DNA from: Ruminococcus flavefaciens ND2009 | GTDB taxonomy: Bacteria; Bacillota; Clostridia; Oscillospirales; Ruminococcaceae | Length of the DNA stretch: 64,000 nucleotides | Assembly (NCBI RefSeq): GCF_000621785.1 | Contig: NZ_KK211347.1 | Location: forward strand, 186,001-250,000 | Direction of reading: 5' to 3' | In this document: piece by piece, positions 17,436 to 27,300 of the stretch | Numbering within the stretch: position 1 is the first letter of the stretch | Layout: the number at the start of each line of letters is the position of its first letter | Position numbers and translations under genes: made by a program | The notes under the pieces: generated by a model | Databases searched by the model: none | The model's input: the letters and a program-made list of their open reading frames with translations, nothing else | Told to the model about the DNA's origin: nothing

Positions 17436-18512
17436 ATGCTTAACCCACTTTTATACTATATAAAAAATAAAGGAAAAGGACTTCTTTTGCTGTTTGCGAT
17501 AGTAGTATGTGTACTTGGTGTTGTGTTTGTCTCAACCATCATTTTATCTATTTCGGATACTTGTAAGCCGCTGATGGTCTATCCCTATGAGAACTTTACT
17601 GCGGTCAGGCTGCTGAATGATGATAAGCCTGATGCTGAGAGTGAATTATCCGAAAAGGCAGCATTATCGGATTGTATTCCAATGAAAGTGTCTGTTTTTG
17701 ACTTTAAGCTCATAACAGTCTCATCAAGCAGCATGATCATGAATTTTGAGGATAAAACAGATATAGGAGTTATAATGGACAAGTGCGCTGTTCAGCTTAC
17801 TGAGGGCGTATTACCCGAAAAGGGCAAAAACGAGATCATTGTCCATGAAAACATTCTTAAGAATAAGAAGCTTAAGCTGGGTGATGAGCTGAATTCTTAT
17901 AAGATCACAGGCGCATTTTCAGGCAAGCCGGTCTTTGGACTCGGATATATGGACAGTACAGCCGCTGAAGAGGAGTTCAAGCAGCCAAGGACATACATAG
18001 TTTTTGCAGACAATGACGTGAGAAGCAGACTTAAGGAACTGTCCGCTGATGATTGGAAGGTCTATACAATTGATGATGCAAATCAGGATCTTGATAATAG
18101 CTTCAGTGATCTTAATCTGATACTTGCTATAAGTATCATCATGTTGACAATCTCTATTTCCATTGCGATAGCTGCATTGGTATTTTCACAGTATGCTTCG
18201 AGATATGATGAGTTTGCGATACTCAATACGATCGGCTATAAAAAGAAAAGCATAATTGCTCTTATCATAAAGGAAATACTGATCATTTCGATTGTCGGAT
18301 GGGCAATAGGTTACGGATTAGCCCTTCTCGGCATCTGGCTTGTATACATCAACGTCTACAGAAATACCGGACAGACAATGAATATATTCAATATCGTGGC
18401 TCTGAAATATTCGTTTGTACCTTTGATCTGTTCTGTATTATTTACACTTATTCCTACTACCAGAAAAATATGTAAGACTGATCTTATTAGTATTATCGAA
18501 AGGAGAAATTAA
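17436..18512 (+). CDS. FtsX-like ABC transporter permease
   Basis: A 358-residue permease with one N-terminal transmembrane helix (residues ~15-38), an extracellular domain of about 190 residues, and three C-terminal helices with the FtsX-type EFAILNTIGYKKK motif. This is the MacB/LolC-like 'mechanotransmission' architecture. Its stop overlaps the ATPase start (TAATG), so the two form one transporter. Likely role: export of, or immunity to, the mature peptide. Confidence 0.85.
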   Translation: MLNPLLYYIKNKGKGLLLLFAIVVCVLGVVFVSTIILSISDTCKPLMVYPYENFTAVRLLNDDKPDAESELSEKAALSDCIPMKVSVFDFKLITVSSSSMIMNFEDKTDIGVIMDKCAVQLTEGVLPEKGKNEIIVHENILKNKKLKLGDELNSYKITGAFSGKPVFGLGYMDSTAAEEEFKQPRTYIVFADNDVRSRLKELSADDWKVYTIDDANQDLDNSFSDLNLILAISIIMLTISISIAIAALVFSQYASRYDEFAILNTIGYKKKSIIALIIKEILIISIVGWAIGYGLALLGIWLVYINVYRNTGQTMNIFNIVALKYSFVPLICSVLFTLIPTTRKICKTDLISIIERRN

Positions 18513-19210
18513 TGGAATTAACGGCTGAAGAAATCGTTCTTAAATATAAAGACGGAAGAAACGATCTGACCATCCTTAACGAGCTTAATGTCACATTTAA
18601 GCCGGGTGCGGTGAATGTACTTATCGGTCCTTCAGGATCGGGAAAAAGCTCGCTCCTGTATCTGCTTTCGGGATTGAGAAAGGCTACGAGCGGAGTAATA
18701 AAGTTTAATGATATATTGATCTCTGATACAACGGGAACCGAGAAGATAAGATATGAAAACTTTGGATTCATTTTTCAGCATTCTTTCCTGATCCCTTATC
18801 TGAATGTAACCGAAAATATATGTATGGCAAGAAAAGATATGGATCTGAAAAGCAAGGCGGAGGAGCTGCTTAAAAAGCTGAAAATCCAGGATCTTGCCAA
18901 AAAGAAGATATATCAGTTGTCAGGCGGAGAAAAGCAGAGAGTTGCAATAGCAAGGGCATTGGTAAAGGAGCCCTCTGTCATTTTTGCTGATGAACCGACT
19001 GCATCGCTTGATAAGGAAAATGCTAAAAATGTATTTAATATTCTGAGGAAGAACTCCAAGGATAAGATCGTTATCATCGCAACACATGATACATCGCTAA
19101 TAAATGAAAACGATCATGTATTTGTGATCGATGACGGTAAGATCATGGAACAAAATCCTGATAATGATACGAAGGAACCGCTTCAGAGCAGAAAAAAGCG
19201 TAAAAAGTGA
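18512..19210 (+). CDS. MacB/LolD-type ABC transporter ATPase
   Basis: A 232-residue ATPase: Walker A GPSGSGKSS, Q-loop FIFQHSFLIPYLNVTENI, signature LSGGEKQRVAIARAL, Walker B VIFADEPTASLD and a switch His (ATHDTS). The Lys-rich tail is unusual. It is coupled to the FtsX-like permease by a one-base overlap. This closes the first (RiPP) half of the locus; an insertion-sequence scar follows. Confidence 0.9.
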   Translation: MELTAEEIVLKYKDGRNDLTILNELNVTFKPGAVNVLIGPSGSGKSSLLYLLSGLRKATSGVIKFNDILISDTTGTEKIRYENFGFIFQHSFLIPYLNVTENICMARKDMDLKSKAEELLKKLKIQDLAKKKIYQLSGGEKQRVAIARALVKEPSVIFADEPTASLDKENAKNVFNILRKNSKDKIVIIATHDTSLINENDHVFVIDDGKIMEQNPDNDTKEPLQSRKKRKK

Positions 19211-19316
19211 AGCATTTATTCAATGAGAAAAAACATTGAAATATGCTTGCAGGGTCTGAAACCCGGCCATTGGAAGCTCAGTGTTGTACCTATCCATAAA
19301 AAAGTGGCGAGGCACA

Positions 19317-19547
19317 TCACCTTGGCACAAAAACTTTGGTGCGGTGGTTCACATAGCGTGATCTATTCATAACATCTGCAAGGAGAGACTTGTTATCCAG
19401 GCACCTGAATAGGTGTCTGATTATCTGTATTGGCGAGTTTGGAGCTGAAGCTCGTTTGCTGAACTCGGCATAAGCTCTCAGGGCGATGATCTTGATGTAT
19501 CGATTTCGGATAGAAGGTGTATAGGGTCTATTAGTTTTTTGAGAGGT
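19317..19547 (-). pseudogene. Unidentified protein fragment on the opposite strand
   Basis: A 76-codon open frame on the minus strand, without a start codon or ribosome binding site, between the ABC transporter and IS remnant copy 2. Its translation is basic and Arg-rich (RYIKIIALRAYAEF, NRSRYVNHRTKVFVP). I do not recognise it; a relic of a mobile-element protein is possible. Nothing else is seen in 19211-19614. Confidence 0.35.
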
Positions 19548-19614
19548 TTAAGGAACAATTTAATATTCAATAATATTAGTCTTTGAAGATAAACAGTACA
19601 ACGTTTTGATAATG

Positions 19615-19891
19615 ATATATAGTCTCTCCTCAAGCACTATCAGGATAACACCGACCGAATAGAAGTGGAGCGAAAGTTTAGTCTCGCAAAGCGCAAATTC
19701 GGTCTTGGTCTGCTGCTCACGAAAAGAGAAGATACAACAAAAGCATCGATAGTTCTCAGCATAATTGCAATGAACATCGACCGCCTTGCGGCGATGCTTT
19801 TGCGCTTTATCAAATTTATCCTGTCATTTTTTGTTTTTGATATTGAAAATAAGTGCCTTTTCGAAATGGTTGGTTGTTGAGTAGACACTAT
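19615..19891 (+). mobile_element. IS1182-like insertion sequence 3'-end remnant, copy 2
   Basis: This is the direct repeat of 10473-10749, offset by exactly 9142 bp across its whole length with three mismatches. The two copies flank the RiPP maturation and transport half of the locus. Copy 2 ends 31 bp before the first synthase gene and reads ACTATATAAT at its junction, so it may contribute to, or interrupt, transcription of the synthase genes. Confidence 0.75.
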
Positions 19892-19922
19892 ATAATATAC
19901 CGTAGGAGGATTTGAAAGAAGT

Positions 19923-22900
19923 ATGGAACCAATTGCTGTAGTAGGAATGGGTGCGATTTTCCCAGATTCAATGAACTTGTGTGAGTATTGGAGCAATATT
20001 CTTGCGTCGCGTAATTCATTAAGAGAATTGCCTGACCAATACTGGCTGAAAGAGGATTATTATGATCCTGATAAATCTGCTCCTGATAAATCTTATAGTA
20101 AAACTGCGGGAGTCGTAGGCAATATCGGATTTGATGCTCTTGAATTCGGAATTACTCCTGTAGATCTTGAGTCAATTTCTGTGGATCAGATATTTGCACT
20201 TGTTGTGGCAAAGCAGGCACTGCAGGATGCGGGGCTTTATGGTGAAAACGCAAAGGATTTTGATCACAGAAGAGCAGGTGTTATTGTTGCTTCGAGCATC
20301 GGAAAGAATGCTTTTTCCTTATATTCGAGGCTTCAGATGCCAAAGTATAAAAGAATACTGATGAACAGCGGTGTATCTGAAAAGCTTGCTGATCTGATAA
20401 TCAAAAAAATGAGTGACACTGAGCTGGAATGGACCGATCAGTCTAATCCGGGTTATCTTGCAAATGTTGTTGCAGGCAGAATAGCAAGCAGATTTGACCT
20501 GTATGGTGTGAATTTTTCAGTTGATGCAGCCTGTGCAAGCAGCTTGGCAGCTGTAAAATGTGCAGTCAGTGAACTCCAGTCGGGGAACTGTGATATTATG
20601 CTCACAGGCGGAGTGAATCTTGATTGTTCCGAGTTTTCATTTGTTTCCTTCTGTAAAACACCTGCAATTTCACCAAGCGGAAATATCAGACCCTTTGATA
20701 AAAAATCGGATGGAATGTTGCTGGGTGACGGCGTTGGAATGATGGTCCTGAAGCGTTTAAGTACAGCTGAAAAGGACGGCGACAGAATATATGGCGTTAT
20801 AAAAGGCGTCGGAGCAGGCGGAGACGGTAAATCCAAGGGTATCTTTTCTCCCAATGTTGAAGGTCAGATAAGAACCCTGGAGAATGCATACGAGAATGCA
20901 GGTGTCAATGTGGCTGATGTCACCCTGTTTGAAGCCCATGGAACAGGTACGAGAGTCGGTGACAATTATGAGATAGAGGCTTTGGACAGGTTCATAAAAA
21001 AGAACGGCGTTTCACATAAGGTTGGTATCGGAAGTGTCAAGAGCCAGATAGGTCACACGAGGTTGGCAGCAGGTGCTGCAAGCATGATAAAGGTTCTGCT
21101 GGCGCTTCATCACAAGGTAATGCCTGCGACGATCAATGTAGATGAGCCCACGGAATTATTGAACGGCTCAATAATAAATGTGCTGCAGGAGTCACGTCCC
21201 TGGATCATCTCAAAAGAAAATCCTGTACGCTGTGTCGGAGTAAGTGCTTTTGGCTTCGGCGGTACAAATTATCATGTTGTACTTGAAGAATATGGAAAGG
21301 ACAGCGAAAAGCGCGGAAAGTACCGTATAAACAGTATTCCTGCAAGCGTTGTTATCAATGCAGAGTCAAAGGAAGCACTGAGACAAAAGATAAATGATAT
21401 GCGTGATGAGCTTCTGAGCGATCCAAAAGCTTCAGTTGAGCAGTTATACGGAAAGACCGATATGCCGTCTGATGAGCTTTGTGTAGGCTTTGTGGCTTAT
21501 GATAAATCAGACGCAATTGCTAAGCTGGAAGCTGTTTCTGAAATAATAGATGATCTGGATTTCAATAATAAACTCAGAAAGATCAATGATTATTATTACA
21601 TAAAAAGCGGAAAGCGCAATAAAAAGATCGCTGTTCTGATCGATGAAGGCATTAAGGCGAAGGTCGGAAATCTGAAGGATATTTCAATGAACTTCCCTGA
21701 GCTGCGTAATTCATTGAAGAAGGTGGATGATGCGTGTGCACACCGCGGTGAAAGTAAAGCATCAGAGTTACTGTATCCGTTTGGCAATTGCAGCGATGGT
21801 GCGGAATTATCAGATACGGTTTCTTCAGCCCTGCTCAATGGTGTGTATAAAATACTGAAAAACAGAGGCTTGAAAGCAGATACTGTAATTTGCAGGAATA
21901 CATATCTTAAAAATGCAAAGTACATATGCGGAATAGAAAAGGAAGCTTTTTGCTATAAGGAATCCAAGAAAAAGAATGATCCGGATAAGAATGAATATTG
22001 CTTGTATCATAAGCAAAAGCAGATCCTTAAGGGCGGAAAAATCGAAAAGTGTATCGATAAGGCACTTGATGAAAAGGTCAATACAGTTTTAGTGATCGGA
22101 AGCGGCTTTGCCGTATCGGATAAGGCTGAAAAGGCAAACATTATCAGATTGTTTGATTCTGAGCCGAAGAATGATCTTTATGCTCTGGAAGATGCGGTTC
22201 TTCAGCTGAGAATGTCAGGTGCAGCACTGGATAAGGACTTGTATTCTGATGTCAGCAGATTTGATCGCAAATCAGTGAAAAAGCACGTAATAGACATCAA
22301 TCCGAGAATTTACAGGAGTGAGAGAAAAGAGAGGATCATTGAAGAAATATTGAAGCCCTCTTTCAATGATGATGCAAAAATCGAGAAAAAAACAGCTCTC
22401 TCAGAGGAGACAACTGCTGTAAAGGAAGTTCCTTCAGTTGCTGTGAAAACTGCCGCAGAAGCTGTCGAAAACAACAATAGAGACACTGTCAAAATCACTA
22501 AGGCGGCAGCACCTGAAAGGAAAAAAGCAATAAAGGCTGCACCCGCAAAAAAGCCAGTTCCTGTTAAGAAAGCTGTTGATCTCAAAAAGCTGCGTTCACA
22601 GACTGAGATCAATTCCATAGGGGTAAAGAACTATCTCAAGCAGCAGAGCAACGCGTTTAATATGCTGGTCGATTATGTCAGCAGCGGCGATATGCACCCC
22701 GAGCTGCCTGATATGATAAAAGAGCTGAAGGAAATATTAAACAGTTCGGCTGATGCTTTTATTTCGTTGATGAATAAGCAAAAAAAGAACGATAATACCG
22801 TATCTCAGATCGTTCCGCTCCATAATTCTGACATGAGAAGACTTCAGGTAGAATTAAAGGCTGCCGAATATGAGAAAAGTGATCTGAAAATAAAAAAAGG

Positions 22901-24374
22901 TGCGGTCCTGGTATTAGTTGAGAGTGCGAAGGTGGGCGAGGATGTCTGCCGTAAACTCAAAGAAAACGGCTTTGAGCCATATAGGATATTATTGGGAGAT
23001 GATGACAGTATCTGTTCTGTCAGACCCTGTGATATTGAAAGGATCGAATCAATATACCAGGAGATCAGTCGTAAAAAGAGCATGGATATAACAGGCTTTA
23101 TGTTCATCTCGGATGCGGGGAAAAACAATGATCTGAGAGCAAGCATAGATATTGTAAAAACAGTATTTTTCTTTGCAAAATTCTTCAGAACGATGCCGTG
23201 TAATGAGCTGGCTGCAGGGCAGAGAAGATTCTTCTTCAATGTGGTAAGAATGGACGGAAAACTGGGCTTTGACGGAAAAGGCCAGCAAACTGCTTTAGGC
23301 GGACTTATGGGCCTTTCAAAGTCACTGTTCTATGAGTGGTATGAGGATACCATTGTTAAGGGAATTGATGTTCATCCTGAGATCAGTGAAAGCGAAATGT
23401 CAGACCTGTTGATGGGAGAATTGAATGCTGCTCAGAAAAACTATCCCGAGTTGGGAATAGATTCCGACGGAACCAAAAGATATATAAGCTTAAAGGAACA
23501 TGACACTGTATTTTATGGCAGCTGTGAGCCGAAAAAGGATGATGTGATCCTTGTTACAGGAGGAGGTAAGGGTATTACCGCCAAGTGTATTTTATCAATG
23601 GCTAAGAAGTATAAATGCAGGTTTGTGCTGCTCGGCAGAACAGAGCTTTCGGATAATGTAGATGCTTATGCAGAAGCAGATACAAAGCGTGAGATACAGG
23701 ATATGCTTATCAGTAAAATGAGCGTTGAGAAGAAAATGATGAAGCCTGCAGAGCTGTCCGTTATGGTGAACAGGATATATTCACAGACAACTATCCGCAG
23801 AACCCTGAGAGAGCTTAAAGCATCAGGGGCATCGGTATTATACTATTCCTGCGACATTAACAATGATGAGCAGGTGGGCAGGATCATTTCCGATGCAGAG
23901 AGCAAGTTCGGAAAGATCACAGGCTTCATTCATGGTGCAGGTGTATTGGCGGATAAGCTTATTTCCGATATGACGGAAAGAGATTTTGATATAGTAGTTA
24001 AGACCAAGATCTTCGGTCTGGATTCATGCCTGAAAAATATAGATCTGAGCAATCTTAAATACCTCATAATGTTCAGCTCTGTTGCTGCTTTCTTCGGAAA
24101 TAAGGGACAGTCAAATTATGCTCTGGCTAATGAGATAATGAACAAAATGGCATTTATGATAAAGAGAAAGCACCCGAAATGTGTGGTTTCAGCAATTAAC
24201 TGGGGACCATGGGATCACGGAATGATAAATGATTCGCTGAAGGAGGCATTCAAAGCCAGAAATATATCCATTCTTCCTGTCGATAGAGGCGTTGAAATAT
24301 TTATGGAACAATTTTTATACGATCAGCAGTATTCACAATCCCAGATAGTTGTATTTGACAAGATGTATTTTTAA
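19923..24374 (+). CDS. PfaA-like synthase subunit: KS-(degenerate AT)-KR
   Basis: A 1483-residue multidomain protein. Residues 1-455 are a ketosynthase with C204 (VDAACASSL), EAHGTGT and a KSQIGHTRLAAG His. Residues ~540-800 occupy the acyltransferase position but have no GxSxG motif and lack the FPGQGAQ start, so this AT is probably inactive. A Lys/Ala/Pro-rich linker (~810-895) and a short helical segment stand where PfaA-type proteins carry tandem ACPs; no phosphopantetheine Ser is present. Residues ~970-1483 are a ketoreductase (VTGGGKGIT, then SS...NYALANE with Ser, Tyr and Asn). The KS closely resembles that of 29795-33430. Inference: one half of a duplicated secondary-lipid synthase. 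Confidence 0.88.
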   Translation: MEPIAVVGMGAIFPDSMNLCEYWSNILASRNSLRELPDQYWLKEDYYDPDKSAPDKSYSKTAGVVGNIGFDALEFGITPVDLESISVDQIFALVVAKQALQDAGLYGENAKDFDHRRAGVIVASSIGKNAFSLYSRLQMPKYKRILMNSGVSEKLADLIIKKMSDTELEWTDQSNPGYLANVVAGRIASRFDLYGVNFSVDAACASSLAAVKCAVSELQSGNCDIMLTGGVNLDCSEFSFVSFCKTPAISPSGNIRPFDKKSDGMLLGDGVGMMVLKRLSTAEKDGDRIYGVIKGVGAGGDGKSKGIFSPNVEGQIRTLENAYENAGVNVADVTLFEAHGTGTRVGDNYEIEALDRFIKKNGVSHKVGIGSVKSQIGHTRLAAGAASMIKVLLALHHKVMPATINVDEPTELLNGSIINVLQESRPWIISKENPVRCVGVSAFGFGGTNYHVVLEEYGKDSEKRGKYRINSIPASVVINAESKEALRQKINDMRDELLSDPKASVEQLYGKTDMPSDELCVGFVAYDKSDAIAKLEAVSEIIDDLDFNNKLRKINDYYYIKSGKRNKKIAVLIDEGIKAKVGNLKDISMNFPELRNSLKKVDDACAHRGESKASELLYPFGNCSDGAELSDTVSSALLNGVYKILKNRGLKADTVICRNTYLKNAKYICGIEKEAFCYKESKKKNDPDKNEYCLYHKQKQILKGGKIEKCIDKALDEKVNTVLVIGSGFAVSDKAEKANIIRLFDSEPKNDLYALEDAVLQLRMSGAALDKDLYSDVSRFDRKSVKKHVIDINPRIYRSERKERIIEEILKPSFNDDAKIEKKTALSEETTAVKEVPSVAVKTAAEAVENNNRDTVKITKAAAPERKKAIKAAPAKKPVPVKKAVDLKKLRSQTEINSIGVKNYLKQQSNAFNMLVDYVSSGDMHPELPDMIKELKEILNSSADAFISLMNKQKKNDNTVSQIVPLHNSDMRRLQVELKAAEYEKSDLKIKKGAVLVLVESAKVGEDVCRKLKENGFEPYRILLGDDDSICSVRPCDIERIESIYQEISRKKSMDITGFMFISDAGKNNDLRASIDIVKTVFFFAKFFRTMPCNELAAGQRRFFFNVVRMDGKLGFDGKGQQTALGGLMGLSKSLFYEWYEDTIVKGIDVHPEISESEMSDLLMGELNAAQKNYPELGIDSDGTKRYISLKEHDTVFYGSCEPKKDDVILVTGGGKGITAKCILSMAKKYKCRFVLLGRTELSDNVDAYAEADTKREIQDMLISKMSVEKKMMKPAELSVMVNRIYSQTTIRRTLRELKASGASVLYYSCDINNDEQVGRIISDAESKFGKITGFIHGAGVLADKLISDMTERDFDIVVKTKIFGLDSCLKNIDLSNLKYLIMFSSVAAFFGNKGQSNYALANEIMNKMAFMIKRKHPKCVVSAINWGPWDHGMINDSLKEAFKARNISILPVDRGVEIFMEQFLYDQQYSQSQIVVFDKMYF

Positions 24375-24384
24375 GGAGCTATTA

Positions 24385-27300
24385 ATGGAAAAAATCGCAA
24401 TAATCGGTATGGAATGTCTGTTACCGGGATATACTTCAAAAGATAAACTATGGTCTAAGCTTATTAACGGAGAATCCCTCTTAACAACCGAAGAATATGA
24501 TGGCAGGATAATTGAAAGAGGACGATTGCTGTCAAGTGAGGCAGACGGCTTCTTTAAGGACAAGTTCTCTGCGGAGAATATGCAGCTGTTAAACGAAAAA
24601 GGTGAGGTCTATAAATGGTGCGCCTTTGTTGTACAGGAGGCACTGAAAGAGAGCGGCTATCTGAACAATAAGGAGATGCTCAGGAAAACAGGCATGGTCC
24701 TTGGTACTCTGGGAATGTTCGTTCCTGAATATGAGACGATGTTTGACCCTGTTATAAAGATCAAGCTCGAAGAAAATGTCAATTTCTTTTTAAAGGACCA
24801 GTGCTTTAAATTTGAAAACAAGTTTTTCAATAAAAGAGTCAAGGCTGATAAGTGTTATATTGATACTGATAATGCCAAAACTATTTCCGAGATGTTTGGC
24901 CTGGGCTGTGACGCTGTTTCAATGAGTGCGGCTTGTGCTACACCGTTATATGCCATTAAGCTTGGCTGTATGGCATTGGAATCGGGAAAACAGGACATGA
25001 TGATAGTCTGCTCGAACTGTGTCAATGAGTCTAAAACTGATGTTTGCAGTATTTTTGACCTTCTGGGAATACATACAGAGCAGGGGCAGTGTAATCCGCT
25101 TAATAAGGAGAGCCAGGGACTTGTGATCAGCTCAGGTGCAGGAGCAGTTGTCCTTAAAAGACTGAATGATGCAGTAAAGGCGAATGATAATATATTAGCC
25201 GTTATTGACAGCATCGGATGGTCGAATGACGGAGGAGAAAAAAGCATTCTTTCTCCCTGCAGTTCAGGACAGATAAACAGCTTCTCAGATGCGTACACAG
25301 GTGGTGTAAGTGATGATATTGACTATATTGAGTGCCATTCCACAGGAACAGCTGCAGGAGATATTGAGGAGTACAACTCAATTGTAAAGTATTTTCACCA
25401 GAGGGGCAGGACTCCGCTGATAGGTACTTTAAAAGGCAGCACAGGACATTTCCTGACAGCCTCCGCAATGGGCTCGATCGTTAAGGTCATTCTTTCTATG
25501 AAAAACGGGATCATACCTAAAACAGTCCGCGTTAAGCATCCTATATGCGATGAGGTCGTAACAGAAAATCTCAAATGGCCTGTGAAAAAGCGCGAGAAAA
25601 AAGCTGCCATAAATGCCTTCGGATTCGGCGGCATAAATGCTCATTTGGTTTTAAAGGAATACCGCGCTCAGGATAAGGACGATCATATCCCTGATGATGA
25701 AGAGTGCAATATCTCTGTGATCGGTATGTCGCTGCAGCTTGGCGAAATAAAAACCAAAGAAGAACTCTTTAAGCTCTATAAAAAGGGCGAGAGCATTACC
25801 AACAGAGATTTCCGTAAACGCTATAAGAATGATGATGAAAATCAAAGGATAAAGGATGTCCTTGGAATCAGTGATTTCCCAAAGGGCGCATATATTCATA
25901 ATGTGGATTTTGACTTTATGAAGTATAAATTCCCCGTTAGATTTGATATGTCATTCTGCAAGAGAGATATGCTGCTCATTAATGCTTCGGAATCAGCACT
26001 TAAGGAAGCAGACCTCTCTGCTGAGGACAGGGATAATACCGCAGTTATCATTAATACAGGTCAGGACTTCTCTGTTTTGAATTTCCATGTGTGTGAGGAA
26101 ATGAAAGAGCAGATCCTCGAAAGTATGAGTAAATCGACTGCGCTGACATCGGAGGAGCAGGAGCTTATCCTTTCAAAAATGAGAAATGAGGAAAAAACTC
26201 TTGAGAGCGGCGAAAGCATTACGGGAGTTATTCCGAGTATCAGAGGAAGCAGGATCTCGCATTTGTGGAAGATCAAAGGTCCTTCGTTTGTATTGACAGA
26301 ACAGGAGAGGGCGTTCAAGTATTCTCTTTCCATAGCCAGAATGCTGTTCAAGTTCTGCAAGGTCAAATATGTCATAATAGGAACCGTTGAATTGATCGCT
26401 GAAACTGAATTCCTGTACGCGCTGAAAATGAACGGAGACCTTCCTAAAGCTGAAAAATACGGCATTGGCGAAGGTGCGGCGGTAATTGTTCTCAAAAGAG
26501 AAGAAAACGGATCAGACAGCATGAAGTATTGTATGCTCGATGATATTGATGCCTGCGATACTGATTCAATAGAAAGAGTGAGAAATTTTTCGGGTTACTC
26601 TGTCAGCCTCGAGGCATATGCGGATTATATTTTCAAGGCGATGGACAAGTATTATTCCACTCAAACAGCTGCTGAGCGTGAAAAGCTTCTGAACGAAAAG
26701 GCAAACAGCACAGGCAGCGGCAATGAAAATAAGAAGTCATTCATAAAGAGTATTCCCACAAATCTTTTCAAATTCTCTGAAAGAGAAGCTTGTCAGGAGT
26801 ATAAGCATAAGGTCGGCCCTGAAAAGAGAATAATCAGTGATGTTGATTATTTCGAACCGTCAAAGAATAAATATGCGGTCGAATTAGTCGGTCCCTATGA
26901 GGCTTTTATGGAAGTGCTGAGAAAAAATGACGACAGGCTTGCTCAGATCTTCAGCGGCAAAACAATAAAAAAAGAAAAGCCCTGCATATGGAACAGACAG
27001 CAGCTTATCGAAATGACAGGCGGCAGTATGTCTAAGATCCTTGGTGATAACTATATTCAGACTGATAAGCACAGTGTGCGTTCAAGAATGCCTCTGCCTC
27101 CTTATATGTTTGTAACAAGGATCACTAAGCTGAATGCGGAATATGGCAAGGTAGTCCCGTCTTCACTTGAGATGGAATATGATATTGATGATGACTGCGT
27201 ATACCTTCAGGGAGACAATACGATCTCCAATGTGGTCTATACTGAGGCTTCACAGGTCGGTATATTCCTCGGCTCATATATCGGAGTGGATATTGTCAAG

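Noticed and set aside
19211..19614. Group II intron or riboswitch between the ABC ATPase and the synthase
   Set aside because: No domain V-like hairpin or known aptamer core could be recognised; a degraded protein-coding fragment explains part of it.
19868..19896. Promoter at the end of IS remnant copy 2
   Set aside because: A TATAAT is present at the junction but no acceptable -35 box lies at 16-18 bp.
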